A stretch of DNA of 64,000 bases from Virgibacillus proomii (GCF_018916875.1 NZ_JAHLNO010000024.1:1-64000); one strand, 5' to 3'. Shown: positions 46,767 to 57,371, counted from the stretch's first letter. Translations and numbers: made by a program. The notes: generated by a model not told the origin, from the sequence alone.

Positions 46767-48292
46767 GAGCTCTCGCCTACCTTTTCATGTCCACTTCCAG
46801 CCATCAAGAGACCTAAATGCTGTTCATTTGTCTCCTCAGGCTTTATATCAGCAACAATTTTCCCGTCATAAATAACCGCAATTCGATCGCTTACATCTAA
46901 AATTTCATCTAATTCAAATGATATTAATAAAATTGCTTTCCCTTTATCGCGTTCTTCAATGAGTTTTCGATGGATAAATTCAATGGCACCAACATCAAGA
47001 CCTCTAGTCGGCTGGGCAGCGATTAATAAATCAGGAGAGCGATCAATTTCCCTGGCGATAATTGCTTTTTGTTGATTTCCACCGGACAGTGCACGTGCTT
47101 TCGTATATACACTTGGTGTTCTCACATCATATTCAGCAATTAATTGTTCAGCTTTACTAAAAATTTGCTTATAATTTAAAATTTTATATTTAGAAAATGG
47201 TCGTTTATAATACGTTTGTAATACTATGTTCTCACCGATCGAATAGTCGAGAACAAGACCATATTTATGTCTATCTTGTGGAATATGTCCTATCCCACTT
47301 TCTGTTACTTTTCGAGGAGATAGATTGGTTATATCTTTATTATTCAAGAGAATTTTTCCTGTATTTGCTTTTCTTAACCCAGTAATTGTTTCAATTAATT
47401 CAGATTGACCATTTCCGTCAACCCCTGCAATTCCGACGATTTCTCCAGCGCGGACAGATAAATCTAATCCCTTTAGCCTATCTATCTTTCTACTATCCTT
47501 AACAACTAGATCATTTATTTCCAGTACCGTTTGCTTTGGTTTAGCAGGTTGTTTATCAACTTGAAACGAGATGTCTCTACCTACCATTAAGGATGCTAGT
47601 TCCTTCACATTTGTATCGGCTACATTAACCGTGCCAATACCTTTACCTTTACGAATTACAGTACAACGATCGCATATTTGCATAATTTCTTTTAATTTAT
47701 GTGTTATCAGAATAATCGATTTTCCTTCTGCAATTAAAGTTTTAAAAATTTCCATAAGTTCAGTAATTTCTTGAGGAGTTAATACAGCAGTCGGCTCATC
47801 AAAGATGAGTACTTCCGCCCCACGATAGAGTGTTTTTAATATTTCAGCACGCTGTTGCATACCAACGGAAATATCACTGATTTTTGCGGTTGCATCTACT
47901 CGTAATCCATATTTGTCTGATAATTTTTGAACTTCTTCTTCAGCTTCCTTAATATTAACCCGACCATGTTTCGTCGGTTCATTTCCAAGAATAATATTTT
48001 GCGTAACCGTAAACGTCTCCACTAACATAAAATGCTGGTGCACCATCCCAATACCTAAGTCATTAGCTACATTTGGGTTGGTGATATTAACTTCTTTCCC
48101 TTTTACACGAATCTCTCCTTGCTCTGGCTGATAGAGTCCAAACAATACGTTCATTAATGTCGATTTTCCAGCACCATTTTCACCTAATAAGGCATGGATT
48201 TCACCTTTTCTCAACTGAATAGTGATATCATCATTTGCAACTACCCCAGGAAATTCTTTACGAATATGCAGCATCTCTATTACATAATCCAT
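46763..48292 (-). CDS. nupO: Nucleoside ABC transporter ATP-binding protein (NupO/YufO type)
   Basis: This 509-residue protein holds two ABC domains. The first has Walker A GENGAGKST, signature ISVGMQQRAEI and Walker B LIFDEPTAVLTP; the second has a degenerate GVDGNGQSE loop but an intact ALSGGNQQK signature, the usual asymmetry of sugar/nucleoside importers. A 323-base gap with a hairpin separates it from the lipoprotein gene. Confidence 0.9.
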   Translation of the reverse strand: MDYVIEMLHIRKEFPGVVANDDITIQLRKGEIHALLGENGAGKSTLMNVLFGLYQPEQGEIRVKGKEVNITNPNVANDLGIGMVHQHFMLVETFTVTQNIILGNEPTKHGRVNIKEAEEEVQKLSDKYGLRVDATAKISDISVGMQQRAEILKTLYRGAEVLIFDEPTAVLTPQEITELMEIFKTLIAEGKSIILITHKLKEIMQICDRCTVIRKGKGIGTVNVADTNVKELASLMVGRDISFQVDKQPAKPKQTVLEINDLVVKDSRKIDRLKGLDLSVRAGEIVGIAGVDGNGQSELIETITGLRKANTGKILLNNKDITNLSPRKVTESGIGHIPQDRHKYGLVLDYSIGENIVLQTYYKRPFSKYKILNYKQIFSKAEQLIAEYDVRTPSVYTKARALSGGNQQKAIIAREIDRSPDLLIAAQPTRGLDVGAIEFIHRKLIEERDKGKAILLISFELDEILDVSDRIAVIYDGKIVADIKPEETNEQHLGLLMAGSGHEKVGESS

Positions 48293-48397
48293 AAATTATC
48301 ATCAACTCCTTTGCTGCCGAAAGCAAATTTTAGGTTACATCGATTACAGGTTTTTAAGTGAGTTAGCCTTGCTTTCGCTGATCCGTAGCACTTATGG

Positions 48398-48428
48398 AAA
48401 AAGAGACTGGCTATTTCCAGCCTCTTTT
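48398..48428. terminator. Hairpin between the BMP gene and nupO
   Basis: AAAAAGAG-a-CTGG (48398-48410) pairs with CCAG-c-CTCTTTT (48417-48428), with a T-rich flank on the minus strand. As the lipoprotein is usually needed in excess of the membrane complex, this may be a partial terminator. The rest of the 48293-48615 gap shows no gene. Confidence 0.6.
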
Positions 48429-48615
48429 ATAGAAAAGATAAGAAAAAGATTGGGTATATTCTCTTTATAGTTACTGAAGTTAAAACTCTTAGTTTAATTC
48501 AATCATGTTGTAGTAAACAGTTATACAAACGAGCTGACCTTCTATTTTGTGATGAAGTAATGGGTGGTGCATGGACAAATAGTCATTACCAGCCATTTAC
48601 CTCTTGTGAAAATTT

Positions 48616-49722
48616 TTATAATGATTCTTCAAATTTCTTTAATTCATCACGCGTTTTCGGAACTTCTATATCACCATTGACAATTTTTTCTTTCCATTCC
48701 TCTACTTTTACTTTAATTTCTTCCGGGTAAGCATCTTCATTTGTGGAGGCAAGGAATACCCCGTCATCTTCTAAGCCGAATTCCAGAATCTTTCCCCCTG
48801 GGAAATCACCTTCAATACCAAGTTTACTTACTTCTTGAACTGATAAATCAACGCGTTTTACCATAGATGTAAGTGCAACATTATGTTCACCAATTTTTCC
48901 TTCATCATGCTGATCACGATCGACGCCAATGACCCAGATTTCTCTTTCAGGTGCATTTTTTTTCAAATCTTTTGCTTGGGCAAACACACCATTTCCTGCT
49001 GCCCCTGCAGCATGATAAATAATATCCGCTCCGTCTTTATACATTCTTGTAGCAATAAGCTTGCCATCAGCGGCTGAACTAAAGTTACCTACATATTGAA
49101 TATCAATGTTTATATTAGGATTAACAGATTTTGCACCAGCGACAAAGCCAACTTCAAACTTGTTAATCAGTTCCGAATCAACTCCACCAACAAAACCAAG
49201 TTTATCGGTTTTCGTTTTCATAGCAGCTGCAACTCCCGCTAAAAAAGACCCTTCATGTTCAGCAAAAGTGATGCTCGCTACATTCGGTGCTTCAACAACA
49301 GTATCAACAATCGCATAATTAGTATCCGGATTTTGTTTAGCAACCTTGGATACAGAATCTTGCAGTAAGAAACCTACACCAAAAATTAAATCATAACCAT
49401 CTTTTGTTAACCGAGTAAGGTTAGGTAAATAATCGGACTCATTATCTGACTGTGCATAATCAAAGCCCTTTCCCTTAGATAGGCCTTGTTCTTTACCCCA
49501 CGCTTGCAATCCTTCCCAAGCGGATTGGTTAAACGATTTGTCATCTACTCCGCCCTCATCTGTAACTAAGGCAACGGAATAATCTTTTGACTTATCGTCG
49601 CCACCTGCTTCATCGCTTTTATCATTATTTGATTTATTAGTCCCTGAGCTACCGCAGGCTACTAATATAACCCCCAAGCTCAGAACTAAAACTAACACTA
49701 AAATATGCTTTGACTTTTGCAA
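48616..49722 (-). CDS. BMP-family nucleoside-binding lipoprotein
   Basis: This 368-residue exported lipoprotein has a signal peptide with lipobox LVAC (Cys23), a polar serine/asparagine/aspartate linker (24-50), and a BMP domain (VALVTDEGGVDDKSFNQSAWEG, GVGFLLQDSV, YHAAGAAGNGVF). It is the substrate-binding part of the importer encoded downstream, homologous to NupN and MedI/PnrA. It starts with TTG, eight bases after GGGGG. A cre-like site lies upstream. Confidence 0.9.
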   Translation of the reverse strand: MQKSKHILVLVLVLSLGVILVACGSSGTNKSNNDKSDEAGGDDKSKDYSVALVTDEGGVDDKSFNQSAWEGLQAWGKEQGLSKGKGFDYAQSDNESDYLPNLTRLTKDGYDLIFGVGFLLQDSVSKVAKQNPDTNYAIVDTVVEAPNVASITFAEHEGSFLAGVAAAMKTKTDKLGFVGGVDSELINKFEVGFVAGAKSVNPNINIDIQYVGNFSSAADGKLIATRMYKDGADIIYHAAGAAGNGVFAQAKDLKKNAPEREIWVIGVDRDQHDEGKIGEHNVALTSMVKRVDLSVQEVSKLGIEGDFPGGKILEFGLEDDGVFLASTNEDAYPEEIKVKVEEWKEKIVNGDIEVPKTRDELKKFEESL

Positions 49723-49793
49723 AAGAATAACCCCCTTTAAATAATTAGGCTACTTTAATGAAAATCCGAACATCAAAATCTAATTTCCGCTTC

Positions 49794-49832
49794 ATCACCT
49801 CCTAAAACAATAGCCAAGGTAAGCGATTTCAT
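49794..49832 (-). promoter_or_regulatory. Cre-like site and unused strong ribosome site upstream of the BMP gene
   Basis: ATGAAATCGCTTACC (49832-49818) matches the CcpA cre consensus WTGNAANCGNWNNCW except at the last base. Just downstream AGGAGGTGAT (49803-49794) is an excellent ribosome site that precedes no long frame; only a 16-codon frame begins inside it. The BMP TTG start is 70 bases further on. Confidence 0.4.
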
Positions 49833-49857
49833 TTTATTGCTAACATGTTTTCATGTT

Positions 49858-50583
49858 TTACGTGCGCTTTCGTAAAACATGGAAACGAAACATGTCGGAA
49901 CGAAAATAGTTAGCTGAGTATAAAACCGCTTCATCTTCATCTGTATAGTGCATTTGCTTTAATAATAAAAGCGGTTGATCAGGGCGACAATTTAAAATAG
50001 TATAAATCCGTTCATGATAGCCAAGTGGCTCAATGTAAGTAACTGCATACGCTACACGTTTATTCGCATAATCCTCCATTAGCTTAAAAAAAGAATCTGC
50101 CTGATGTACGCGATCAATAGGAATGACATCTTCCGGAATTTTATCGATACAAAAAACAACAGGTTCCCCATCGGCGGTCCGAACGCGTTCAATATTCACT
50201 AATTTATCTACTACCCTTGACGCAAACTTGCTTTTATCTTTATCAGAGGCTTCTTGAATATCTGTAAACAAGTATTTTGTACCAGCTTTTTTTCCTGATT
50301 GTTCAATCATGTATGTAACACTTGTAAGCTGTTCGATTCCTGATGAAAAAACAGGTTTGGGATTTACAAATGTACCAACACCGTGTCTTCTAGTAACAAT
50401 ATTATCTTCCTCTAAAATGCGGAGCGCTTCACGTAATGTTGCTCGAGATACTCCTAGCAGCTTTGCAAGCTGAAATTCAGAGGGAAGCTTTTCGTTCTCT
50501 TTATATACTCCATTTTCAATATCTTTTTTTATCCGATCAATTACTTGTAAGTATAAATGCCTCGAATCACTTTTAATCGACAA
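49858..50583 (-). CDS. ymfC: YmfC, GntR-family regulator
   Basis: This 241-residue regulator has an N-terminal winged helix (residues 5-75, KLPSEFQLAKLLGVSRATLREALRIL, RRHGVGTFV) and a C-terminal UTRA ligand domain (about 95-235), the HutC subgroup. It is the first gene ahead of the nucleoside transporter and may control it. It starts at TTG, eight bases after GGAGG. Upstream, CAGATTACTGTCTG (50611-50624) is a partial palindrome that could be its operator (inference). Confidence 0.88.
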   Translation of the reverse strand: MSIKSDSRHLYLQVIDRIKKDIENGVYKENEKLPSEFQLAKLLGVSRATLREALRILEEDNIVTRRHGVGTFVNPKPVFSSGIEQLTSVTYMIEQSGKKAGTKYLFTDIQEASDKDKSKFASRVVDKLVNIERVRTADGEPVVFCIDKIPEDVIPIDRVHQADSFFKLMEDYANKRVAYAVTYIEPLGYHERIYTILNCRPDQPLLLLKQMHYTDEDEAVLYSANYFRSDMFRFHVLRKRT

Positions 50584-50774
50584 AATTTATCCCTCCAACG
50601 CCCTATTGTTGCAGACAGTAATCTGACCTCTGACGTATAACAGCTTTATTATCTTTATCATAGCATGGATTGATGCATAAATAAATAGCTAGCGTACAAA
50701 TTTCGAAATCCGTTCTTTTATTTTGATAATAATCGACATAACTTTAACAAAAGTGCTCTTTCACAACCAATTAA

Positions 50775-50816
50775 AAACAGCAAAAAGCCAGATTTATTTG
50801 CTAACTTTTTGCTGCT
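50775..50816 (-). terminator. Terminator of spoIIIE
   Basis: CAGCAAAAAG (50778-50787) and CTTTTTGCTG (50805-50814) form ten pairs downstream of the spoIIIE stop. Confidence 0.6.
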
Positions 50817-50836
50817 CATTTTAATGATAGTATCTT

Positions 50837-53116
50837 CTAATTGATTGAATGAGATTGCTCGTCTGTCTGCTGACTAACTAACACTTTACGAGGTTTACTT
50901 CCTTCATACGGTCCAACAATTCCTCGTAATTCCATTGCGTCTATCAGTCTAGCTGCGCGTGTATAACCAATTCGGAACCGACGTTGCAGCATGGATACGC
51001 TGGCGGTTTGCATCTCCGTAATTAATTGTACCGCATCATCATATAATTCATCATCCACTTCATCTAACATTTCACTAGGCTCTTCAGGTATCATTTCTTC
51101 CTGATAGGAGGCCTTTTGCTGTTCAATACAATGATTTACTACACGTTCTACCTCTTCATCAGATAGAAAAGCTCCTTGCACACGAACAGGTTTCGATGCT
51201 CCTACTGGTAAAAACAGCATATCTCCTCGTCCCAGAAGCTTCTCAGCACCCCCGCTATCAAGAATGGTTCGTGAATCGGTAGTGGACGATACGCTAAAGG
51301 CGATCCGTGAAGGGATATTGGCTTTGATGACCCCAGTAATAACATCAACTGACGGCCGCTGGGTAGCAATAATTAAATGAATTCCTGCTGCCCGCGCCAT
51401 TTGTGCTAATCTTGTAATCGCATCTTCAACATCTGCAGAAGCAACCATCATCAAGTCGGCAAGTTCATCTACTAACACAACAATATAGGGGAGATTAGGT
51501 TGTTTATCATCTGTACGCTTATTATATTTGCGAATATATTCATTATATCCTTCAATATTTCTCGTACCTGTGTCGGAAAATAAATCGTATCGTCTCTCCA
51601 TTTCTGCTACAACCTTTTGTAATGCACGAGAAGCTTTTTTCGGATCGGTTACGACAGGTGCTAATAGATGTGGAATACCGTTATAGACATTCAGCTCTAC
51701 TTTTTTCGGATCGATCATCATCATCTTTACTTCATGTGGTTTTGCCCGCATTAATATTGTCGTAATAATACTGTTTACACAAACACTTTTCCCGCTTCCA
51801 GTCGCTCCGGCAATCAGTAAATGCGGCATCTTATTTAATTCAGCAACGATCGCTTCTCCAGAAATATCTCTGCCAAGAGCAAACAATAACTTCGAACCTT
51901 GTTTATTGACAATACTATCTAATACTTCTCGTAATGACACCATTGCGATCTCTTGATTTGGTACCTCAATACCTACAGCAGATTTTCCTGGAATTGGTGC
52001 TTCAATCCGCAAATCTCTAGCTGCTAAGGCTAAAGCAAGATCGTCATGCAAGCTTACTATTTTACTAACTTTCACACCAGTACCGGGATATACTTCATAC
52101 TTCGTTACCGCTGGTCCAACATGAACTTTTGTTACCCGTGCTTTTACACCAAAACTTGTAAATGTTTTTTCTAATTTTCGTACTGTCTCCTGAATCTTTG
52201 ATTTCTCCTGCAACTGTGAATTATGTGCAGGTTCTGCCAGTAACTGCATTGATGGAAGCACATATTCATAGTTTTCCACCTCGGTCATCGGCATATTTTC
52301 TAATTCTTCATCATCAGACCGCTCCGTTTGCGTTTCTATATTGGACATTTCATGTTCGCGTTCCGCTGGTTGTTCATGATTAATTGTATGATCTGTAAAG
52401 TCTTGAATGACCGGCTCAACAACTGGATGTTCTTCTATAACTTCCTCGTTTTCCTTAACATTACCTTGATTTATTTGGACTTCTCGCTGTTTTGATTGTT
52501 TCTTTTTCAGCGAGGTCTTCATAACCTTTAAAGAGTTTGAAATCCGTTGCAGCAGTTTAGAAAAAATATCACCTACCGATAAATCCGTGATAAAAACGAT
52601 GCCAATCATTATCGAGAACACAGCAACAATTTTAGCTCCAGTTAATGAAAACAAATAGTAGGCTAAGGTTAATAATAATGCTCCGGCCATCCCACCGCCT
52701 AAATATTCTGATGAAAGCTGTTTATCCAGATATAAGGAATAATTCTCCCATGTGGACCCAATAATTGATATTTTATTGTCACCAGCTATTGCTTGATCAA
52801 ACATTTGGATATGTGTTAAGAGCAGTACGCCACAAACAATAATATAAAAACCAATAAGTCGTTTCGTCATAAAATAAGGTACTTTTCGTTTAACAATAAG
52901 AATTATCCCTGTGATAAGTAAGAGAACAGATGCTATAAAATACCAAATTCCTAAAAAGAAGCGAAATAAATGTTCTAAACCTCCTGGTATAACACCATCA
53001 CTTATAGCACTCGCACCACTTCCGAATATCCCCAAAAAAATAAGTAACAGCCCGAGCAACTCTAGCTTTAACTGTTTTTTTAGTTTTGTATTGCGCTTCT
53101 TTTTCTTTCTTGCCAT
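50837..53116 (-). CDS. spoIIIE: SpoIIIE, FtsK-family DNA translocase
   Basis: This 759-residue protein has four to five N-terminal membrane spans (residues 15-185), a charged linker (190-320), alpha and beta motor domains with Walker [13 protein letters not shown] and Walker [13 protein letters not shown], and a C-terminal gamma winged helix ([21 protein letters not shown]) that reads SRS sequences. It pumps the chromosome into the forespore. Position between ymfC and ylzJ/tepA matches SpoIIIE rather than SftA. Confidence 0.95.
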   Translation of the reverse strand: MARKKKKRNTKLKKQLKLELLGLLLIFLGIFGSGASAISDGVIPGGLEHLFRFFLGIWYFIASVLLLITGIILIVKRKVPYFMTKRLIGFYIIVCGVLLLTHIQMFDQAIAGDNKISIIGSTWENYSLYLDKQLSSEYLGGGMAGALLLTLAYYLFSLTGAKIVAVFSIMIGIVFITDLSVGDIFSKLLQRISNSLKVMKTSLKKKQSKQREVQINQGNVKENEEVIEEHPVVEPVIQDFTDHTINHEQPAEREHEMSNIETQTERSDDEELENMPMTEVENYEYVLPSMQLLAEPAHNSQLQEKSKIQETVRKLEKTFTSFGVKARVTKVHVGPAVTKYEVYPGTGVKVSKIVSLHDDLALALAARDLRIEAPIPGKSAVGIEVPNQEIAMVSLREVLDSIVNKQGSKLLFALGRDISGEAIVAELNKMPHLLIAGATGSGKSVCVNSIITTILMRAKPHEVKMMMIDPKKVELNVYNGIPHLLAPVVTDPKKASRALQKVVAEMERRYDLFSDTGTRNIEGYNEYIRKYNKRTDDKQPNLPYIVVLVDELADLMMVASADVEDAITRLAQMARAAGIHLIIATQRPSVDVITGVIKANIPSRIAFSVSSTTDSRTILDSGGAEKLLGRGDMLFLPVGASKPVRVQGAFLSDEEVERVVNHCIEQQKASYQEEMIPEEPSEMLDEVDDELYDDAVQLITEMQTASVSMLQRRFRIGYTRAARLIDAMELRGIVGPYEGSKPRKVLVSQQTDEQSHSIN

Positions 53117-53142
53117 ACTTTCACCTCAATCATTTTGGCAAC

Positions 53143-53437
53143 TTTGTCCCGCATCTAAGGCGCCGTAAGACCCCCACTTCAAGAGTATAGTCTAAGTGGG
53201 AGATAACAGCTCCTAAATCCCCGATTCGTTCGGGTCGAGAGGACAAGAAGGACTACGACAGCGATACTTCGCGGTTTTTCAAGGACAAGAAAAACTTCCT
53301 GAAATAAACATCGCACGCAGAAAAAGTGTTTTCCTTTTTCAAGGACAGAGTTGCTACGGCAGCAATACACCGCACGTAGAAAAAGTGTTTTCCTTTTTCA
53401 AGGAGAAAAACGCTCCTTGAATGAAGTTTCACTGTAT
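53143..53437 (-). repeat. Dispersed repeat family A, copy A5 (expanded)
   Basis: Reverse-oriented. It has the right terminus (TCCCGCATCTAAGGCGCCG), core (CCCGATTCGTTCGG) and left terminus (GAATGAAGTTTCACT), but about 130 extra bases lie between core and left hairpin. That hairpin is TTCAAGGAG/CTCCTTGAA, another sequence variant that still pairs. Confidence 0.75.
53312..53406. repeat. Tandem 59-base direct repeat inside A5
   Basis: CGCACGCAGAAAAAGTG plus TTTTCCTTTTTCAAGGA at 53312-53345 recurs at 53371-53404 with one change (CGCACGTAG). A third partial unit (TTCGCGG, TTTTTCAAGGACA) lies at 53268-53287. Confidence 0.8.
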
Positions 53438-53775
53438 AATACTACAAGAAACAACAAATCAATAGTTTGTTTATCAAACGTTTTATGTATAGCGTACAAC
53501 GAACCGCCCCTGTTAAAAACAGCATACAGCATAATTCTAGTATATCACATAGACATGGTAATTGACTTGCTTTACTAGTAAAATTGCTTGTAACTACAGC
53601 TGAGAATAGCTACTAGAATATCGTTTCACTTTGTCTTTCTTTATAGTATAGAATAAAAAAGGTTAAGGTCAGCTAAGGTCACAGACACTAGCATGTCCTA
53701 TATGCCGAAATTCGATCGGCGTAGTTTCGAGTAGCGAGAACCGGACTTTTGAGCATCTCTCTATCAGCTTAAACG

Positions 53776-53826
53776 TTAAAATAGAGTGGAAGCTGCTTAA
53801 TAAGATGCAACTACTCCACTCTATTA
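53776..53826 (-). terminator. Terminator of ylzJ
   Basis: ATAGAGTGGA (53781-53790) and TCCACTCTAT (53815-53824) form ten pairs, followed by TTTTAACG on the minus strand. Confidence 0.75.
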
Positions 53827-53841
53827 GTTAAGAGGATAGTA

Positions 53842-54063
53842 TTAATGGTTATCTGTCTGGGAGATAATCGTCCCTGGTGAAAACTGCTGATTTAAAAAAT
53901 CCTGTGGATCTGTAGATAACAACTGAAGGATTTCATAGGTTCCATCTGTTTTTTTTTCACAATACATCGATTTTCCATTATAGGAGACAACTTGACGATT
54001 TCCAAAACCTTGATCAGCCGGAAATATATCTTCATTTGCAAGCGGAGTATATAAAATCATCAT
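53842..54063 (-). CDS. ylzJ: YlzJ-like protein
   Basis: This 73-residue protein matches the YlzJ family ([46 protein letters not shown]). Function unknown; genes of this family follow tepA in Bacillaceae. Its ATG overlaps the tepA stop by four bases. Confidence 0.9.
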   Translation of the reverse strand: MMILYTPLANEDIFPADQGFGNRQVVSYNGKSMYCEKKTDGTYEILQLLSTDPQDFLNQQFSPGTIISQTDNH

Positions 54064-54791
54064 TGAATCACCTGCTCTTGTTGCATTCCATTATCCTTAA
54101 TCATTTCATTCACTTTTTTCATAGCCTCTTTCACACCGCCTACTCCATCAATCAAACCGTATTCTACTGCCGCTTTTCCAACCACATTTGTTCCAATATC
54201 ACGTGTTAAGTTTCCTTTGGCAAACATGAGGTCTTTAAATTTTTTCTCCGAAATATGGGAATGATTAACTACAAAATCAACTACCCTGCTTTGCATTTCA
54301 TCTAAATATTCAAATGTTTGTGGAACACCGATTACTAATCCTGTTAAGCGAATAGGATGAATGGTCATCGTTGCTGTTGGAGCAATAAAGGAATAATCGG
54401 CAGCTACAGCAATTGGTACACCAATAGAATGTCCTCCTCCAAGTACGATAGAGACTGTTGGCTTAGAAATAGATGCGATCATTTCTGATAACGCTAAACC
54501 CGCTTCTACATCACCACCAACCGTATTTAGTAAAATTACTAGTCCCTCTATTTTGGGATTTTGTTCAATAGCAATTAATTGGGGCAATAAATGCTCATAT
54601 TTGGTCGTTTTATTTTGTGGAGGTAATTGAACATGACCTTCTACTTGCCCAATTATTGATAGCACATGAATATTTGAATCTGGTGCCTGTGGTATATTTA
54701 CTTGCCCTAGCTGTTGGATTTTTTGTACTAACGCAGAAGAATTATTCTCTTGACCCTGTTCCTCTTTCTTCTCTGGCTCATTATTATTCAT
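54060..54791 (-). CDS. tepA: TepA, ClpP-like membrane-associated protease
   Basis: This 243-residue protein has a ClpP/SppA fold with catalytic Ser122 in GGGHSIGVP and His145 in MTIHPIR. TepA was described as enhancing preprotein translocation and is important for outgrowth in B. subtilis. The first 20 residues are highly charged and probably disordered. In B. subtilis rnjB lies between dapA and tepA; here that slot holds only repeats. Confidence 0.92.
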   Translation of the reverse strand: MNNNEPEKKEEQGQENNSSALVQKIQQLGQVNIPQAPDSNIHVLSIIGQVEGHVQLPPQNKTTKYEHLLPQLIAIEQNPKIEGLVILLNTVGGDVEAGLALSEMIASISKPTVSIVLGGGHSIGVPIAVAADYSFIAPTATMTIHPIRLTGLVIGVPQTFEYLDEMQSRVVDFVVNHSHISEKKFKDLMFAKGNLTRDIGTNVVGKAAVEYGLIDGVGGVKEAMKKVNEMIKDNGMQQEQVIQ

Positions 54792-54856
54792 TTACGTACA
54801 CTCTCCTCATAACATATTCTTTTCTTAGTATGGACGTAAATAAATATAGCCATGCA

Positions 54857-55011
54857 AATAAAGTGAAACTTCATTTCTTGGAATGCCTTTCCCAAGAAAT
54901 GTTAGTAGAACGAATCGGGCATTTAGGTGCCGTTAACTACCGCTTAGACCCCCTTTGTATCACTCAAGATCTTGATGTGGGAATCTACGGCACCTTACAT
55001 GCGGGATAAAT
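54857..55011 (+). repeat. Dispersed repeat family A, copy A6
   Basis: Full copy with left hairpin CATTTCTTGG/CCAAGAAATG, core, outer arms AGGTGCCGT/ACGGCACCT and GCGGGATAAA terminus. Confidence 0.9.
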
Positions 55012-55119
55012 AGAAGAAAACTTGGCGAACGACAAGTCTGTAATAAAAAAAGTTACCTAAGTCACATATGTGCACCTAAAATTATTTAACTGCTCCCTAA
55101 GTTTCAATCTTTATTAGAA

Positions 55120-55212
55120 ATTAGAAAAACTTGGCTTATCCTCAAGTCTTTATGGCGAAAGCTATAGTTTTTCTTATACTATAAACCATAAGTTTAATAC
55201 TTTTTCATAGTA
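55120..55212 (+). repeat. Dispersed repeat family B, copy B5
   Basis: Full but diverged copy; the first hairpin is damaged (CTTGGC...CTCAAG). Its CATAGTAC end adjoins the U-tract of the dapA terminator. Confidence 0.8.
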
Positions 55213-55252
55213 CAAAAAAAGAAAATACCGGCTTTACTTACCGATATTTTCA
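55213..55252 (-). terminator. Terminator of dapA
   Basis: GAAAATATCGG and CCGGTATTTTC arms (55251-55221, one mismatch) followed by TTTTTTT on the minus strand; the stem includes the dapA stop. Confidence 0.8.
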
Positions 55253-56109
55253 ATGATTGCAGTTAATTCATCTCGCTCCTCCGGCGTTAAATCTAAAAGT
55301 GGTAAACGTAAGCCTCCAACATCCATTCCTTTTATCTGTAAGGCTGCTTTTACAGGAGATGGCGATGGCGCTTTGAATAATCCTTTCATTACAGGTAAGA
55401 GCTTCCGATGGAATTGAGCTGCTTGTTGCGTCTTTCCTTCATAAAACAGCTTTACCATTTGCTTCATTTCATTTCCTACTATATGAGAAGCAACAGACAC
55501 GACACCGGTACCGCCAATTGATAAAACGGGTAATGTCATACTGTCATCGCCACTGTAAACGGAAAAGTCATCATCTGTACGTTCAATGATCTCTGCAATT
55601 TGATCAAGGTCTCCACTAGCTTCCTTAATGGAAACAATATTATCGATTTTGCTTAATGCGATCGTTGTTTCAGCAGTTATATTGACGACCGATCTGCCGG
55701 GAATATTGTAAAGCATTACTGGACGCCTCGTTTCCTTTGCAATCACCTTAAAATGTTCATATAAACTCCGTTGATTTGGCTTATTATAATAAGGTGTAAC
55801 AAGCATAATTGCATCAACATCACAACGTTCTGCTTCTTTCGTTAATGCAATAGAAGTTTTCGTATTATTGCCTCCTGTTCCCGCTATCACAGGAACTCGT
55901 TTATCCACTGTTTTTACGACATGACGAAAGAGACTGATCTTTTCCTCAGCTGTTAAGGTTGGTGACTCTCCTGTTGTACCTGCAACAACTAAACCATCTG
56001 TTCCATTATTCAACAAATGCTCAATGAGTACGTTAGTTTGGTCATAATCAATGTTGCCATTATGATCAAATGGTGTAACCATTGCGGTTAAAACTCGACC
56101 AAAATTCAT
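55234..56109 (-). CDS. dapA: 4-Hydroxy-tetrahydrodipicolinate synthase
   Basis: This 291-residue TIM-barrel aldolase condenses pyruvate with aspartate semialdehyde. Schiff-base Lys162 is in IVSIKEASGD, Tyr134 in LYNIPGR, and the GTTGESPTL motif is at residues 44-52. Its product feeds lysine, peptidoglycan and, through SpoVFAB, spore dipicolinate. It ends the spoVFA-spoVFB-asd-dapG-dapA operon. Confidence 0.96.
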   Translation of the reverse strand: MNFGRVLTAMVTPFDHNGNIDYDQTNVLIEHLLNNGTDGLVVAGTTGESPTLTAEEKISLFRHVVKTVDKRVPVIAGTGGNNTKTSIALTKEAERCDVDAIMLVTPYYNKPNQRSLYEHFKVIAKETRRPVMLYNIPGRSVVNITAETTIALSKIDNIVSIKEASGDLDQIAEIIERTDDDFSVYSGDDSMTLPVLSIGGTGVVSVASHIVGNEMKQMVKLFYEGKTQQAAQFHRKLLPVMKGLFKAPSPSPVKAALQIKGMDVGGLRLPLLDLTPEERDELTAIIENIGK

Positions 56110-56149
56110 TCCTTATCACCTTTTTTCTATTCTCTGTTCTTTAAAAATT

Positions 56150-57361
56150 CTACACGTGACCTAAATCAAATACTTCGTGTAATGCATTTACAGCCATTTT
56201 TAAGTCTTTTTCATGAACTAGAACCCAAATCGTCGTATGACTGTCTGCGGATTGAAGAATTTGTACATTTGCATCAGTTAGTGCTTGCACGATTTTAGCG
56301 GCAACACCGGGAACTCCAGTCATTCCTGCCCCTACCGCTGAAACTTTAGCACAATTTTCGGTGATTTCTGGGTGAAATCCAAGCGTTTCTAATATGTGTA
56401 CGGCTTTTTCTGTATAAATATCCGGCACAGTATAGATCACTCCGGTCGGTGAGATAGTAATAAAATCAACGGATATACCTGCCTCTGCCATTGCCTTAAA
56501 CACATCTGATTGCATACCAAATTCTGCTTCTTTTATTTGTACGCGAATTTGCGTAATGGAGTCTATATGTGCTATTCCTGTAATTAAACGATCTGTTATA
56601 TCCATACCTTCTACACGGGAAGAAGTAACAAGTGTTCCTGAATCCTTCGAATATGTTGATCTTACACGCATCGGAATTTTCCCTTGCATGGCAATTTCTA
56701 CGGCGCGCGGATGAATCACCTTAGCTCCTTGATATGCTAAATTACAAATTTCCGAATACGTAACTACATCTAGAGGTCTAGCCGTTTCCACAACGCGCGG
56801 GTCGGCAGTCATAATCCCATTTACATCGGTAAATATTTCGATGCGTTCCGCTGCTAAGGCAACTCCTAATGCTGCTGCTGTTGTATCACTGCCACCTCTG
56901 CCAATCGTTGTTATATCACCAGCTTCTGTTACCCCTTGAAATCCTGCAACAACTACCACATCATGGGTTTCTAATTCTTTTAAAACTCGTTCTGGTTTTA
57001 CTTCTTTGATTTTTGCTTGGGTAAAATCATCCGTCGTAATAAATCCAGCATTTGCGCCAGATAAAGCTGTCGCATTAATATGATGCTTTTGTAATTCATT
57101 GGACAAAACAACCGACGAAATAATTTCACCGCATGACATAAGCATATCCAATTCTCGTGGCGTATTTTTATTCGCCGGAAAGCCAACTAGCCCAAGCAGT
57201 GTATCCGTTGCATAGGGGTCTGGTTTTCGCCCTAAAGCAGAAACGACAACTACTAATTTATATTCTTTTACTAATGCATCTTTAATATGTTTAATAACAT
57301 GTTCTCGATTTTTTTCGGACTGAACAGAAGTACCGCCGAATTTTTGAACGAGTATTTCCAT
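56150..57361 (-). CDS. dapG: Aspartokinase (diaminopimelate-sensitive type)
   Basis: This 403-residue kinase phosphorylates aspartate. KFGGTS is at residues 7-12, GRGGSDTTA near 154, and two C-terminal ACT domains follow (about 260-403). By place and length it is the DapG isozyme, which in B. subtilis is inhibited by meso-diaminopimelate. It lies ten bases after asd. Confidence 0.95.
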   Translation of the reverse strand: MEILVQKFGGTSVQSEKNREHVIKHIKDALVKEYKLVVVVSALGRKPDPYATDTLLGLVGFPANKNTPRELDMLMSCGEIISSVVLSNELQKHHINATALSGANAGFITTDDFTQAKIKEVKPERVLKELETHDVVVVAGFQGVTEAGDITTIGRGGSDTTAAALGVALAAERIEIFTDVNGIMTADPRVVETARPLDVVTYSEICNLAYQGAKVIHPRAVEIAMQGKIPMRVRSTYSKDSGTLVTSSRVEGMDITDRLITGIAHIDSITQIRVQIKEAEFGMQSDVFKAMAEAGISVDFITISPTGVIYTVPDIYTEKAVHILETLGFHPEITENCAKVSAVGAGMTGVPGVAAKIVQALTDANVQILQSADSHTTIWVLVHEKDLKMAVNALHEVFDLGHV

Positions 57362-57371
57362 ACGTACACCT

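Noticed and set aside
49723..49857. Purine riboswitch ahead of the nucleoside importer
   Set aside because: The characteristic paired loops and conserved core were not found in the leader.
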